NCBI GenBank assembly: GCA_964414425.1
Contig: CAYPWL010000015.1
Span: 9,033-73,032, forward strand
Direction: 5' to 3'
DNA: 64,000 bases
Source of the DNA: GYS-P2D sp964414425
GTDB taxonomy: Bacteria; Bacteroidota; Bacteroidia; Chitinophagales; Saprospiraceae
In this document: positions 42,970 through 53,158 of the stretch, one piece after another
Layout of the letters: every line of letters begins with the position of its first letter
Position numbering within the stretch: position 1 is the stretch's first letter
The notes under the pieces: model-generated
What the model was told of the DNA's origin: nothing
What the model saw: only the letters and a program-made list of their open reading frames with translations
Databases searched by the model: none
Program-made: the position numbers and the translations under genes

Positions 42970-43848
42970 TTAGTTACGCTTATCGTTGCCCCAATTCAAC
43001 TTATCCTGTATAGTTTTTAGAAATGTGGTGTTCTTTAATCGCATCAAATGTGTGTCAAAATCGCACTTGCGTATAGCCAGTTGATGCTCTGAAGTAATCG
43101 TCTCAAATCTCGAATCGAGCGTACAGAGGAAGTTTTCTGTACGACCCTCAATCTCAAAACTAATCACTGCATCATCAGAAATGACCAGTGGTCTAACATT
43201 GAGATTATGCGGCGCCACTGGTGTGATTATAAAATTACCGCAGTTAGGAAAGATGATTGGCCCTCCACAACTCAGAGAATATCCCGTTGATCCTGTAGGT
43301 GTTGATACAATCAGTCCGTCTGCCCAATAGCTATTGAGATAATCCCCATTAATATAGGTATGTATCGTGATCATGGAAGACGTATCCCGCTTATGGAGCG
43401 TAAAATCATTAAGCGCAAATGGCTCCTGGCCAAACAGGGCTGGTGAAGACTCTAAGAATATCATTCTTCTGCGCTCGAGATCAAATCGAGAATTATCGAT
43501 TTGGTCAAATGACTCTGCTATATATCGCTCTTCTATACTTGCCAGGAATCCCAGCCTACCCAGATTAACCCCCAATATAGGTATGGCAAGATCCCTAATT
43601 AAGGTAGTAGCTTGAAGGATCGTACCATCACCGCCAAGTGTCATCACAAGATCTATAGACTCTTTTTTGAGCTGGTCATGAGTAGCCAATAGTGAAATAT
43701 CGACATCTGCCTTAATCTCAGATAAGTGATCATATACGTCCTGATTGGCATAAAGCTTATAACCATGCTTCAAGGCACAGTCTATAACCTTCCTGATGGA
43801 GTTATAATTATTTTCCTTAACGTATCGTCCAAAAAGCAGAACCTTCAT
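42970..43848 (-). CDS. nadK: NAD kinase
   Basis: Phosphorylates NAD to NADP. The 292-residue product has the phosphate-binding TLGGDGTILQA around residue 71, LGVNLGRLGFLAS, the NAD-binding NDFTLHKRDTSS and the TPTGSTGYSLSCGGPI loop. The C-terminal part with PHNLNVRPLVI completes the family fold. Length is normal. It is divergent from the DUF4175 gene. Confidence 0.97.
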   Translation of the reverse strand: MKVLLFGRYVKENNYNSIRKVIDCALKHGYKLYANQDVYDHLSEIKADVDISLLATHDQLKKESIDLVMTLGGDGTILQATTLIRDLAIPILGVNLGRLGFLASIEERYIAESFDQIDNSRFDLERRRMIFLESSPALFGQEPFALNDFTLHKRDTSSMITIHTYINGDYLNSYWADGLIVSTPTGSTGYSLSCGGPIIFPNCGNFIITPVAPHNLNVRPLVISDDAVISFEIEGRTENFLCTLDSRFETITSEHQLAIRKCDFDTHLMRLKNTTFLKTIQDKLNWGNDKRN

Positions 43849-43999
43849 ATGGAGCCAAAATAGTTTAATTATGGTTTTCTTATGCTTCCATTTGACGACA
43901 TAACTTGATCTGTATCAAAAGTTTATATAGCTTTATAAGCCTACTCACAAGTTTTTTGAGTGATACTGATCAGTGTAATGTCTAAACAGCATAGTGTTT

Positions 44000-46900
44000 A
44001 TGAGTAAATCTTCCCATTATTCTCTCCTTATTCAAAAACTTGACCAATTTATAAGGAAGTACTATATCAATAAAGCAATCAGAGGAGCGATACTCTTTGC
44101 AGCAGCTACGGTAGGGGTCTTTTTACTCTACAGCTTCTTAGAGCACCAGTTCTATCTGTCACAGGGAGGACGTAAGTTGTTGTTTTACTCTTACATCGTC
44201 GGGTCGATAGGTTCCTTACTTTATTTGGTCATCTGGCCATTGGCGAGCTACTTTAAGTTGGGAAGTGTGATCACTCATGATACGGCCGCCAAGATTCTTG
44301 GAGAGCATTTTAGCGATGTCGAAGATCGATTAGTTAATGTCCTGCAGCTCAATCGCAACATCAGTGAGTCCAATCGTGAACTGATTGAAGCAAGTATAGA
44401 TCAGAAATCAGAAAAGATCAGCATCGTACCATTTAAGAAAGCCATCGATCTTAATAAGAACAGGAAATATCTGAAGTATGCCTTTCCGCCATTGGCACTT
44501 CTCCTCTTTATACTCTTCGCAGCTCCAAGTCTAATAAGAGATAGCACGTATCGCATAATCAATAACAATGAAGACTTTGAACGGGCAGCACCATTTCATC
44601 TCACCTTAAGTAACGGTGACTTAGAAGTCCTTCAATATGATGATTATACACTGACAGTGACGGCAGATGGTGAGCAACTTCCTAATGAAGTCTATGTCAA
44701 CATAGACGACTACGACTATCGCCTGACTAAGCAGTCCAATAATACATTCTCTTACAAGATGACTAATGTCAGAAAGGATACTCCCTTTCAGTTGTACTCT
44801 GGCAAATATCGGAACAGAGAGCAGGTACTAAAGGTATTACCGAAACCACGGATGGTTAATTTCAGTCTTAGGATAGATTATCCATCTTATACACAGCAGC
44901 GTGATGAGGTCATCCTCAACACTGGTGATATCACTATTCCTCAGGGCACAAATGTCGAATGGTCAGTAAATACTCAGTCTACTGATGATGTCATGCTAAA
45001 GTTTGATGGCGGAGATCCAATTGCACTAGAGCAACAAGGGTCAGCAACATTTGCAACCTCAAAAAGAATCTACAAAGATCATAACTATGTGATGAGATTA
45101 AAAAATGAGCACCTACCACAAGGAGACTCATTAAATTTCTACATCAAGACCATCGCTGATAAGTATCCGACGATTCAGGTCGATATGATCCAAGACTCAA
45201 TAGAAACGGATATCACATATTTCGTAGGTGATGGTGCCGATGATTATGGCCTTCAATCGTTGAACTTCGTTTACACGATCACCGATGATGGAGGCAATAC
45301 GATCAGACAACAGCAAGAGCCTATCGTGATTACACCGAGTACGCAGATCAACTTTGATTACATCCTTGATATAAAAAAGCTCGCATTAGAACCTGGTCAA
45401 AAGGCCACTTACTACTTCGAACTGTTTGATAACGATGGTGTCAATGGATCTAAGTCTGTCAAGAGTAACGTGCTCAGCTACAGAGAGAAAAGCTTAGAAG
45501 AACTCGAAGAAGAAGAGCAAGAGAACGAAGAACTCATCAAGGACAAGCTGGACTCCTCCATTGACGAAGCCAAGGACATCCAAGAAGAATTGCGTAAGCT
45601 CAGAGAGAAGCTATTGCAAAAGTCTGAGCCAGACTGGCAAGACAAGAAGCAACTGGAGCAACTCCTCGAGCGTCAGCAAAAATTACAACAACAGCTTGAG
45701 CAAGCTAAAAATGCGAACGAGCAAAATCTTCAAAATCAGAAGAGTCAAGAGAATAATCCTCAACTCCAAGAGAAGCAGGCGCGCTTGCAACAACTGTTTG
45801 AAGAGGTAGTGGATGATGAGATGCAGAGCCTCATGGAAGAGATCCAAAAACTGATGGAGGACCTTGGAAAAGAGCAGACTCTTGAGAAGATGGAAGATTT
45901 TGAAAAGAAGGAAGAAAGCTTAGAAAATGAGATGGAGCGACTCCAAGAGCTATATGAACAATTAGAGGTTGAAAAAGAACTCCAAGAAAGCATAGATAAA
46001 CTGGAAGAGCTCGCAGAAGACTTAGATGAACTCAGTGAAAAGACTGAAAACGAGTCTGAGAGCCAAGAAGAACTCGAAAAAGAACAGGAGAAGATCAATG
46101 AAGAATTCGAGGAGCTGAAAGAACAAATGGAGGAGCTCATGGAGAAGAATGAAGATCTTGAGTTTCCTAAAGATGTTCCTCAAGATGCTCAAGAGCAGAT
46201 GGAGGATATCAACGAAGATCTCGATGAGAGTCAGGAGAGCATGGAGCAGCAAGAAAACCAGAAAGCTGCCTCTAAGCAGAAACAAGCGAGCCAAAAAATG
46301 AAACAAATGGCTGGACAGATGTCCAGCGAAATGATGGAAGGCGCCTCGGAGCAGCAGCAAGAAGATCTCGAAACACTCCGACAGTTATTGGAGAATCTGG
46401 TGACCTTGTCATTTGATCAAGAAGGTCTTGTCAACTCAATCAATGTTACGACGATCAATACTCCAAGATATGTATCTCTACTCCAAGATCAGATGAAAGT
46501 ATCAGATGACTTCAAGGTGGTAGAGGATACCCTCCAGGCATTAAGTAAGCGAAATCCAGACCTTGAGAGTTTTGTGCTTGAGAAGGTAACTGAGATCAAA
46601 TATCAACTTGATGCAAGTCTGAATCAATTAGAAGATCGCAACAAACCAGAGGCTAATCAAAGTCAACGTACTACAATGACCAATCTGAATGATTTGGCAT
46701 TAATGTTGTCAGAGTCCATGGAGCAAATGCAACAACAGATGGCCGGAATGATGTCAGGAAGCCAGATGTGCCAAAATCCAGGGAACAAGCCAGGCAAGAA
46801 GCCAGGTAAAGGAAATGCAGGAGGTGTACCGATGGATAAAATATCGGAAGGGCAACAGAAAATGACGGAAGGTTTGAAAAAAATGATCGAAGACATGAAA

Positions 46901-47350
46901 GGCTCCAAAGGCGAAGGAGGATCAGCAAAAGACTTTGCTGAAGCTGCTGCCAAACAGGCCGCACTGCGCAAAGCCCTTGAGGAGTTGCAGCAAAGTCTTC
47001 AAGAAAGTGGTCAAGGTGGATCTAATGAGCTCCAGGACATCATAGATGAAATGGATAAGCAAGAGATTGACTTAGTCAATAAGCGTCTGGACAATGAAAT
47101 GTTACATCGACAGCAAGATATCGTCACAAGGTTACTCGAAGCTGAAAACGCACAAAAAGAACGAGAATACGATGACCAGCGCAAATCCACCGAGGGCCAA
47201 GATGTAGATCGCAAACTACCCCCATCATTAGAGGAATACATAAAACAACGTAAGGCTCAGTTAGAACAATACAAATATGTATCCCCAGAAATGAAGCCAC
47301 ATTATAAGAGACTTGTTGAAGAATATTATCAAAAATTAAAGAGGGCTTAA
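44000..47350 (+). CDS. DUF4175 family large membrane-anchored coiled-coil protein
   Basis: A 1116-residue protein with two adjacent membrane helices at ~29-75, a third around 155-175, an extracytoplasmic beta domain to ~490, and an extraordinarily Glu/Gln/Lys-rich coiled coil (~490-790). It is followed by a Met/Gln/Gly-rich zone with CQNPGNKPGKKPGKG, and ends with LPPSLEEYIKQRKAQLEQY. This layout is that of the DUF4175 proteins found in Bacteroidota and some Alphaproteobacteria. Function is unknown; a structural role at the envelope is plausible. I use the ATG at 44000 rather than a GTG two codons earlier. An ATPase of the anti-sigma type and ybeY follow on the same strand. Confidence 0.9.
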   Translation: MSKSSHYSLLIQKLDQFIRKYYINKAIRGAILFAAATVGVFLLYSFLEHQFYLSQGGRKLLFYSYIVGSIGSLLYLVIWPLASYFKLGSVITHDTAAKILGEHFSDVEDRLVNVLQLNRNISESNRELIEASIDQKSEKISIVPFKKAIDLNKNRKYLKYAFPPLALLLFILFAAPSLIRDSTYRIINNNEDFERAAPFHLTLSNGDLEVLQYDDYTLTVTADGEQLPNEVYVNIDDYDYRLTKQSNNTFSYKMTNVRKDTPFQLYSGKYRNREQVLKVLPKPRMVNFSLRIDYPSYTQQRDEVILNTGDITIPQGTNVEWSVNTQSTDDVMLKFDGGDPIALEQQGSATFATSKRIYKDHNYVMRLKNEHLPQGDSLNFYIKTIADKYPTIQVDMIQDSIETDITYFVGDGADDYGLQSLNFVYTITDDGGNTIRQQQEPIVITPSTQINFDYILDIKKLALEPGQKATYYFELFDNDGVNGSKSVKSNVLSYREKSLEELEEEEQENEELIKDKLDSSIDEAKDIQEELRKLREKLLQKSEPDWQDKKQLEQLLERQQKLQQQLEQAKNANEQNLQNQKSQENNPQLQEKQARLQQLFEEVVDDEMQSLMEEIQKLMEDLGKEQTLEKMEDFEKKEESLENEMERLQELYEQLEVEKELQESIDKLEELAEDLDELSEKTENESESQEELEKEQEKINEEFEELKEQMEELMEKNEDLEFPKDVPQDAQEQMEDINEDLDESQESMEQQENQKAASKQKQASQKMKQMAGQMSSEMMEGASEQQQEDLETLRQLLENLVTLSFDQEGLVNSINVTTINTPRYVSLLQDQMKVSDDFKVVEDTLQALSKRNPDLESFVLEKVTEIKYQLDASLNQLEDRNKPEANQSQRTTMTNLNDLALMLSESMEQMQQQMAGMMSGSQMCQNPGNKPGKKPGKGNAGGVPMDKISEGQQKMTEGLKKMIEDMKGSKGEGGSAKDFAEAAAKQAALRKALEELQQSLQESGQGGSNELQDIIDEMDKQEIDLVNKRLDNEMLHRQQDIVTRLLEAENAQKEREYDDQRKSTEGQDVDRKLPPSLEEYIKQRKAQLEQYKYVSPEMKPHYKRLVEEYYQKLKRA

Positions 47351-47361
47351 TCACTAACTAT

Positions 47362-47760
47362 ATGCCAAAACGCATTCTTAAGCTACCATCATCTAGCAAG
47401 AGTATCTGTCAATTAGAACAGTTTATCGGAGTAGTTGCTACGCAGTACGAGATAAGCAAAGACAAATATCCCGACATACTCATCAGTTTGACTGAAGCAG
47501 TCAACAATGCGATCATACATGGTAATAAAGAAGACCAGAGCAAATTCGTTGAGATAGAACTCAACAAGACTAATCAAGGCATAACTTTCGTGATTACGGA
47601 TCAGGGCCTTGGTTTTAATCCTCAATCTATTCCTGACCCTACTCGCCCAGAGAATATAGGCTGCTGTGGCGGTCGTGGCGTCTTCTTAATGAAACAGCTT
47701 GCTGACGGCGTCAGGTATATGGACAATGGTCGCAAGGTTGAGATACATTTTGCCGTATAG
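47362..47760 (+). CDS. HATPase (anti-sigma regulatory factor / RsbW-like serine kinase)
   Basis: A 132-residue GHKL ATPase fold alone, like RsbW/SpoIIAB switch kinases. It has the N box with ISLTEAVNNAIIHGN, the G1 box DQGLGFNP, and the G2-like GCCGGRGVFLMKQLADG. These proteins usually bind an anti-sigma antagonist and inhibit a sigma factor. No sigma factor or STAS antagonist lies next to it. It is 11 bases after the DUF4175 stop and 14 before ybeY, so it is in that operon. Confidence 0.88.
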   Translation: MPKRILKLPSSSKSICQLEQFIGVVATQYEISKDKYPDILISLTEAVNNAIIHGNKEDQSKFVEIELNKTNQGITFVITDQGLGFNPQSIPDPTRPENIGCCGGRGVFLMKQLADGVRYMDNGRKVEIHFAV

Positions 47761-47774
47761 CCTCTGCAGCACCC

Positions 47775-48194
47775 TTGATTAATTATCATACTGAAGATAC
47801 TAAGCCCATCCCTTTAGACGAGTCAAAAACAACGACTTGGCTTATGTCGGTAGTGACGACTGAAAGCAAGAGCCTCGAAGAGGTCAACTACATCTTCTGC
47901 TCAGATGATTACTTGCTCAAGATCAATCAAGATTATCTCGATCACGACTACTATACGGACATCATCACGTTTCCCTATAATTATCAACCCATCAAGAGCG
48001 ACATCTATATCAGTATAGATCGAGTTGCAGAAAATGCGGTAACAGAGCAAGTGTCATTCATTCACGAATTGCATCGTGTGATCGTCCATGGCCTACTGCA
48101 CATGTGTGGGTATGACGACCATGACTCAGCGTATAAACTTATCATGCGCCAAAAAGAAGATCATTACTTAGCGCTTATTGATCAGATAAACTAA
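47775..48194 (+). CDS. ybeY: Endoribonuclease YbeY (TTG start)
   Basis: Metal-dependent RNase for 16S rRNA 3' end maturation and ribosome quality control. The 139 residues carry ITFPYNYQP and the metal site HELHRVIVHGLLHMCGYDDHD (written in part), where three histidines bind zinc. The start is a TTG, 14 bases after the HATPase stop, and MINYHTED is the expected N terminus. Its 3' end overlaps the convergent acyltransferase gene by 20 bases. Confidence 0.95.
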   Translation: MINYHTEDTKPIPLDESKTTTWLMSVVTTESKSLEEVNYIFCSDDYLLKINQDYLDHDYYTDIITFPYNYQPIKSDIYISIDRVAENAVTEQVSFIHELHRVIVHGLLHMCGYDDHDSAYKLIMRQKEDHYLALIDQIN

Positions 48195-49014
48195 GCGTAA
48201 CATTCCTAAGGTACTTGATGAGATCTTTAGATTTCATATGACTGTAGTCAGAAGATTGGATTGGATCCCCGATCGTGATTTTAATAGTCTTACCCCTTTT
48301 GTTAGTCACCTCATTGAGTAATAGGCCATATCTCAGACTTTGATTGATATGACTTGCAATCTGAAAGAGTTGACTGTTGCGACCATGAAAGAAGATGGGT
48401 ACAACGGTAAGATCTTCACGCCGTACCATTTTGGTAAGGAAATTCTTCCACTCAAGGTCTCTGACATCCTTAGAAAAAGGCTTTACAGCAGTAGCTACTC
48501 CTCCAGATGGAAAGATCGCTATAGAGCCATCGTTTTCAAGGATCGAGAGTACTTCGTTCCTGGTATTCAGATTAGTTCGTAGGGCCGCCTTAGTCTCCCT
48601 GAAGTCAATAGGCAATAGATATTTGTTAAACAGCCCCTCCTTGCATAGGAGTTCATTGACGATGAGCTTGAAGTCCGCACGAACCAAGCTGAGTATATAT
48701 CCCAAGCTCAACCCATCAATAACGCCAAATGGATGATTTGCGATGATCACTAATGGTCCTTTACGAGGAATCTTAGCCAATTGACTTTTATCAAAATCAA
48801 TAGCGACCTCGAGAAGTGGAAATAAGTAATGCCATACTGTCACGTCATCTATCTCCATGTCGCCAAGCGCCTGGTATGCTTTTTCAATCTTTTTACGGCC
48901 AGACATGAGCTCCATCGAATTGATGACCATCCGCTTAAGAAGCGGATCAGATGGCGATGTGTATGAGATCATCTTCTCATCCTTGCCTACTATGTCCTGA
49001 ATGATATTACCCAT
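48175..49014 (-). CDS. Lysophospholipid acyltransferase family protein (PlsC-like)
   Basis: Transfers an acyl chain to a glycerol- or ornithine-type acceptor. The 279-residue product has the acyltransferase motifs IIANHPFGVIDGLSL (NHxxxxD type) and IFPSGGVATAVKP (FPxGG), and a third motif PIFFHGRNSQLFQI. The form resembles the hemolysin-type, ornithine-lipid-related group rather than E. coli PlsC. It overlaps rnhB upstream by eight bases and is convergent with ybeY. Confidence 0.88.
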   Translation of the reverse strand: MGNIIQDIVGKDEKMISYTSPSDPLLKRMVINSMELMSGRKKIEKAYQALGDMEIDDVTVWHYLFPLLEVAIDFDKSQLAKIPRKGPLVIIANHPFGVIDGLSLGYILSLVRADFKLIVNELLCKEGLFNKYLLPIDFRETKAALRTNLNTRNEVLSILENDGSIAIFPSGGVATAVKPFSKDVRDLEWKNFLTKMVRREDLTVVPIFFHGRNSQLFQIASHINQSLRYGLLLNEVTNKRGKTIKITIGDPIQSSDYSHMKSKDLIKYLRNVTLSLSDQ

Positions 49015-49615
49015 GGTTTTCTAAATTCAATCTCAACTGCTTTTTCACGACGAAACTCTTGCGATGATACTTAGTAGGTCCAATCTCTTGCAGGGCGATG
49101 CGATGTGTTAAGGTTGCGTAACCCTTGTTGCTACACCAGCCATACTCTGGACACTCATGATCAAGCGCTTCCATATGGTCATCTCTGTAAGTCTTCGCTA
49201 ATATTGAGGCAGCCGCAATCGACGTGTACAGACTATCACCTTTGATAATGCACTGATGATCCAGATTCTTATACTGATTGAAGCGATTGCCATCGATCAG
49301 CAGGAGTTCGGGTTGTATATACAGCTCAGCAATAGCTCGATGCATGGCTTCAAAAGAAGCATTTAAGATGTTGATCTTATCTATTTCTTGCTCAGAGACC
49401 GACGCTACGGCATATGCGATCGCATCATTTTGTATGACTGTGCGCAGTTCATATCTATCTTTCGCTGAGAGTTTTTTGCTATCGTCGATTTTGAGACATC
49501 GATATCCCTTGGGCATGACCACCGCTGCTGCATAAACTGGTCCAGCAAGACATCCACGACCGGCTTCATCGCAGCCTGCCTCCAATAGATGTGGCGTATA
49601 TGATGTATTAAGCAA
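49007..49615 (-). CDS. rnhB: Ribonuclease HII (TTG start)
   Basis: Removes ribonucleotides and RNA primers from DNA-RNA hybrids. The 202-residue product has AGCDEAGRGCLAGPVYAAAV with the catalytic Asp and Glu at 16-17, LLIDGNRF and STVAAASILAKTYRD-like IAAASILAKTYRD, and EYGWCSNKGYAT. The start is a TTG since no ATG is available upstream of the motif. It overlaps the acyltransferase gene by eight bases. Confidence 0.96.
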   Translation of the reverse strand: MLNTSYTPHLLEAGCDEAGRGCLAGPVYAAAVVMPKGYRCLKIDDSKKLSAKDRYELRTVIQNDAIAYAVASVSEQEIDKINILNASFEAMHRAIAELYIQPELLLIDGNRFNQYKNLDHQCIIKGDSLYTSIAAASILAKTYRDDHMEALDHECPEYGWCSNKGYATLTHRIALQEIGPTKYHRKSFVVKKQLRLNLENHG

Positions 49616-49719
49616 TTGGTATTAACTATAGTTAAATGTAACCCAATTTGTGTTCACCCCGCTGAAGTAATTTCACTTTCTATATTGTTATTCTGACGCA
49701 CCAGTGGGTATATATCATG

Positions 49720-49727
49720 TATCTTTG
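49720..49727 (+). promoter_or_regulatory. Putative -7 promoter element of secA
   Basis: TATCTTTG matches TAnnTTTG, followed by CACGC. It lies 105 bases before the secA start, leaving a rather long leader. Confidence 0.5.
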
Positions 49728-49832
49728 CACGCTAATAGATCGACAGGCACTATGATAACATGTCACTTCCATGTGATTGGAACGATAATGGTGCTACAGA
49801 CAAGAACATCGGTTACTTAAGAATCACTTTTC

Positions 49833-52800
49833 ATGTTAAATATATTTAAGAAAGTTTTTGGTACGAAGCAGGATAGAGACGTTAAGGGGTACTCTGGTCG
49901 TGTCAATGAAATCAACGGGTATTTTGATCAATATAAAAGCTTGTCTCTTGATGAGCTAAGAGGAAAAACTCTGGAGTTCAGATCTCGCATAAAAGAGCAT
50001 CTCGCTGGTATCGACGAGGATATCCAAAATCTCAAGACACAATCAGAGAGCGAAGAGGATCTGCTACAGCGTGAGGAGCTCTATACACAGATCGATGCGA
50101 TAACTAAGGAGCGTGATGAGCATCTCGAGGATATATTGAGAGAGCTCTTACCCGAGGCATTTGCAGTAGTAAAAGAAACTTCACGAAGATTTTCAGAAAA
50201 TACCACACTACAGGTAACTACTACTGATCGCGACAGAGACCTAGCCGCTACACGAGATTATGTCTCAGTTACTGGTGATGTTGCAACATGGAAAAATAGC
50301 TGGCAAGCCGCAGGTGGTGATATCACCTGGAATATGATTCACTATGATGTCCAATTGATTGGAGGGATGGTACTCCATGATGGTAAGATCGCAGAGATGC
50401 AGACGGGTGAGGGTAAGACATTAGTAGCCACGCTACCGGCCTACCTCAATGGTCTCTCAGGGCAGGGTGTACATGTCATCACCGTGAACAACTATCTCGC
50501 TCGTAGAGATGCCGAATGGATCGGTCCAATTATGGAGTTTTTATTCTTGACTATCGATTGTATTGACAAGTATAAACCACACTCCATACAGCGTAAAGAC
50601 GCCTACAAGTGCGATATCACGTACGGTACCAATAATGAATTCGGATTTGATTATCTCCGTGATAACATGGTACGCTCTCTTGATGAAAAGGTCCAAGGCA
50701 AGCATCACTTTACGATGATCGATGAGGTGGATTCTGTACTCATAGATGACGCTCGTACACCGCTGATCATATCAGGACCAGTACCCAAGGGAGCAGAGGA
50801 CCAAGAATACTTGGAGCTAAAGCCTAAAGTTGAAAAATTGATCGCAGCACAGCGCAAGCTTGCTACAACTTACCTTGCTGAAGGAAAGAAGTTATTTACG
50901 GCAGGAGATCGAGGATATGAAGAGGGCGAAGCAGGTCTATGTCTACTCAGAGCATATAGAGCTCTGCCTAAATATAGACCACTGATAAAATTCCTCAGTG
51001 AGGAAGGTGTCAAGGTAACCATGCAAAAGGCGGAAAACTTCTACATGCAAGAGCAATCCAAGCGGATGCACTTGGTAGACGAACCACTCCTGTTCACTAT
51101 CGATGAGAAAAATCGTAACGTAGAACTTACGGAGAAAGGTGCAGACTTCTTAGCACAAGGTGAAGCAGATGAGCAGTTCTTCATCATGCCTGACATTGCA
51201 ACCGAAATGCAGGTACTTGATGAGCAAGAGAAAACTCAAGGCATAGACCTCAACGAACAAAAAACTAATCTCGTCAACGACTACAGTATCAAGGCACGTC
51301 GTCTACATGCAGTCAGTCAATTGCTTAAGGCGTACACCCTATTCGAAAAAGATGAGGAATATGTCGTACTCGATAAGCAAGTCAAGATCGTTGACGAGCA
51401 GACAGGTCGTATGATGGAAGGTCGGAGATACTCTGACGGATTGCACCAAGCTCTCGAAGCAAAAGAAAATGTAAAAGTCGGTGATATCACACAGACTTAT
51501 GCGACCGTAACCCTGCAGAACTATTTTAGAATGTATCACAAGATGTGTGGTATGACCGGTACTGCCGAAACTGAAGCGAAGGAATTTTGGGATATCTACA
51601 AGCTCGATGTAGTAGTGATCCCTACTAATAGACCTATACAGCGAGACGATAGAGAGGATCTCGTCTATAAGACAGCCAGAGAAAAATACAATGCCGTTAT
51701 TGACGAAATAGGGCGATTGACAGAAGCTGGAAGACCAGTACTCGTTGGTACAACATCCGTAGACATCTCAGAAAAACTGAGTAGGATGCTGAACTTAAGA
51801 AACATCAGCCATAATGTCCTCAACGCCAAGCAACATCAGCGAGAAGCAGAGATTGTAGCAGAAGCGGGTCGAGCGGGCAACGTGACTATTGCCACCAACA
51901 TGGCCGGTCGTGGTACTGATATCAAGATATCCGAAGAAGTTAAAAGAGCTGGTGGACTAGCAATCATAGCCACTGAGCGTCACGACTCTCGCCGGGTAGA
52001 TAGACAACTGAGAGGTCGTGCTGGTCGTCAAGGAGATCCAGGATCATCACAGTTCTATGTATCTCTCGAGGATAACCTGATGAGACTCTTCAACTCGGAG
52101 CGCCTTGCCAAACTGATGGACAAGATGGGCCATCAAGAGGGCGAAGTGCTGCAGCACAACATGGTCAGTAAGTCTATCGAGCGTGCACAAAAGAAAGTTG
52201 AAGAAAACAACTTTGGTATACGTAAGCGTCTCCTCGAGTATGACGATGTAATGAACATACAACGTGAGGCAATCTACAAGAAGCGTAACAATGCCCTTTC
52301 TGGGGAGCGCTTATCTGTCGACCTTTACAACCTGTTCTCATCGCTCACCGAAAATATCGTCAGTGACTATAAGTCGATGGGCAATTTTGAAGGATTCAGA
52401 AATGAGTGCTTGAGAGTATTGGGTAATGACCCAGACTTCAATGAAGATGAGTTTAAGAGCGCTGCAGTCGATGTGCTCACTGAAAAGCTACAGAAAGAGA
52501 CCACTGATCTATACAATGAGAAGTTTGATAAGATCCGTGAAGTACTCCTCCCGGTTATCCAACGAGTGCATGAAAATGAAGGGCACAGATACAAGAGAAT
52601 TGCCGTACCATTTACCGATGGTAGTAGGACGCCACTCCCGATATCTGCTGATCTAGAAAGAGCTATAGATACAGAGGGAAGTAGTATCGTAAAAGATATA
52701 GAGAAGGCTGTTAGCTTGAGTATCATAGACAACACTTGGAAAGAGCACTTAAGAGCAATGGATGAACTCAAGGACTCTGTACAAGCGGCTTCATTTGAGC

Positions 52801-53138
52801 AGAAAGATCCGCTTGTAATCTATAAAATGGAGGCTTATGAGCTCTTTGAGCGATTGATCTATAACATCAATGAAGAGGTCAGTACTTACCTCATGAGGGG
52901 TAAACTGGTCATCAATGTTGACGACAATCTACGTGAAGCAAAACAACAACGTACTGATCTCAGCAAAACAAGTGCATCGAGATCTGAAGATATGGCAAGA
53001 CGCAGAGCCGCAGAAGGCGTAAGCCGCCAACGAGCTAAGCCAGAGACATTCAAGCGAGCTACCGAAAAGGTAAAACGTAATGATCCATGTCCATGTGGTA
53101 GCGGCAAGAAGTATAAACAATGCCACGGTAAGAAATAA
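49833..53138 (+). CDS. secA: Preprotein translocase ATPase SecA
   Basis: Drives secretion through SecYEG. The 1101-residue protein is longer than E. coli SecA (901), with the Bacteroidota-type insertion near residues 335-480. Visible features are Walker A QTGEGKTLVATL (~190), DEVDSVLIDDARTPL, GTAGTE-like GMTGTAETEAKEF, the helicase motif ATNMAGRGTDIK, the Gln-rich RQLRGRAGRQGDPGSS, and the C-terminal zinc motif CPCGSGKKYKQCHG at the very end. A TAnnTTTG box lies 105 bases upstream, and a SPOR-like gene follows. Confidence 0.98.
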   Translation: MLNIFKKVFGTKQDRDVKGYSGRVNEINGYFDQYKSLSLDELRGKTLEFRSRIKEHLAGIDEDIQNLKTQSESEEDLLQREELYTQIDAITKERDEHLEDILRELLPEAFAVVKETSRRFSENTTLQVTTTDRDRDLAATRDYVSVTGDVATWKNSWQAAGGDITWNMIHYDVQLIGGMVLHDGKIAEMQTGEGKTLVATLPAYLNGLSGQGVHVITVNNYLARRDAEWIGPIMEFLFLTIDCIDKYKPHSIQRKDAYKCDITYGTNNEFGFDYLRDNMVRSLDEKVQGKHHFTMIDEVDSVLIDDARTPLIISGPVPKGAEDQEYLELKPKVEKLIAAQRKLATTYLAEGKKLFTAGDRGYEEGEAGLCLLRAYRALPKYRPLIKFLSEEGVKVTMQKAENFYMQEQSKRMHLVDEPLLFTIDEKNRNVELTEKGADFLAQGEADEQFFIMPDIATEMQVLDEQEKTQGIDLNEQKTNLVNDYSIKARRLHAVSQLLKAYTLFEKDEEYVVLDKQVKIVDEQTGRMMEGRRYSDGLHQALEAKENVKVGDITQTYATVTLQNYFRMYHKMCGMTGTAETEAKEFWDIYKLDVVVIPTNRPIQRDDREDLVYKTAREKYNAVIDEIGRLTEAGRPVLVGTTSVDISEKLSRMLNLRNISHNVLNAKQHQREAEIVAEAGRAGNVTIATNMAGRGTDIKISEEVKRAGGLAIIATERHDSRRVDRQLRGRAGRQGDPGSSQFYVSLEDNLMRLFNSERLAKLMDKMGHQEGEVLQHNMVSKSIERAQKKVEENNFGIRKRLLEYDDVMNIQREAIYKKRNNALSGERLSVDLYNLFSSLTENIVSDYKSMGNFEGFRNECLRVLGNDPDFNEDEFKSAAVDVLTEKLQKETTDLYNEKFDKIREVLLPVIQRVHENEGHRYKRIAVPFTDGSRTPLPISADLERAIDTEGSSIVKDIEKAVSLSIIDNTWKEHLRAMDELKDSVQAASFEQKDPLVIYKMEAYELFERLIYNINEEVSTYLMRGKLVINVDDNLREAKQQRTDLSKTSASRSEDMARRRAAEGVSRQRAKPETFKRATEKVKRNDPCPCGSGKKYKQCHGKK

Positions 53139-53158
53139 TCTACTATTTTTGAAATAGA

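Noticed and set aside
45760..46971. Serine-, phenylalanine- and leucine-rich antisense frames opposite the DUF4175 gene
   Set aside because: They are the expected reverse reading of a Glu/Gln/Lys coiled coil; no start context or domain.
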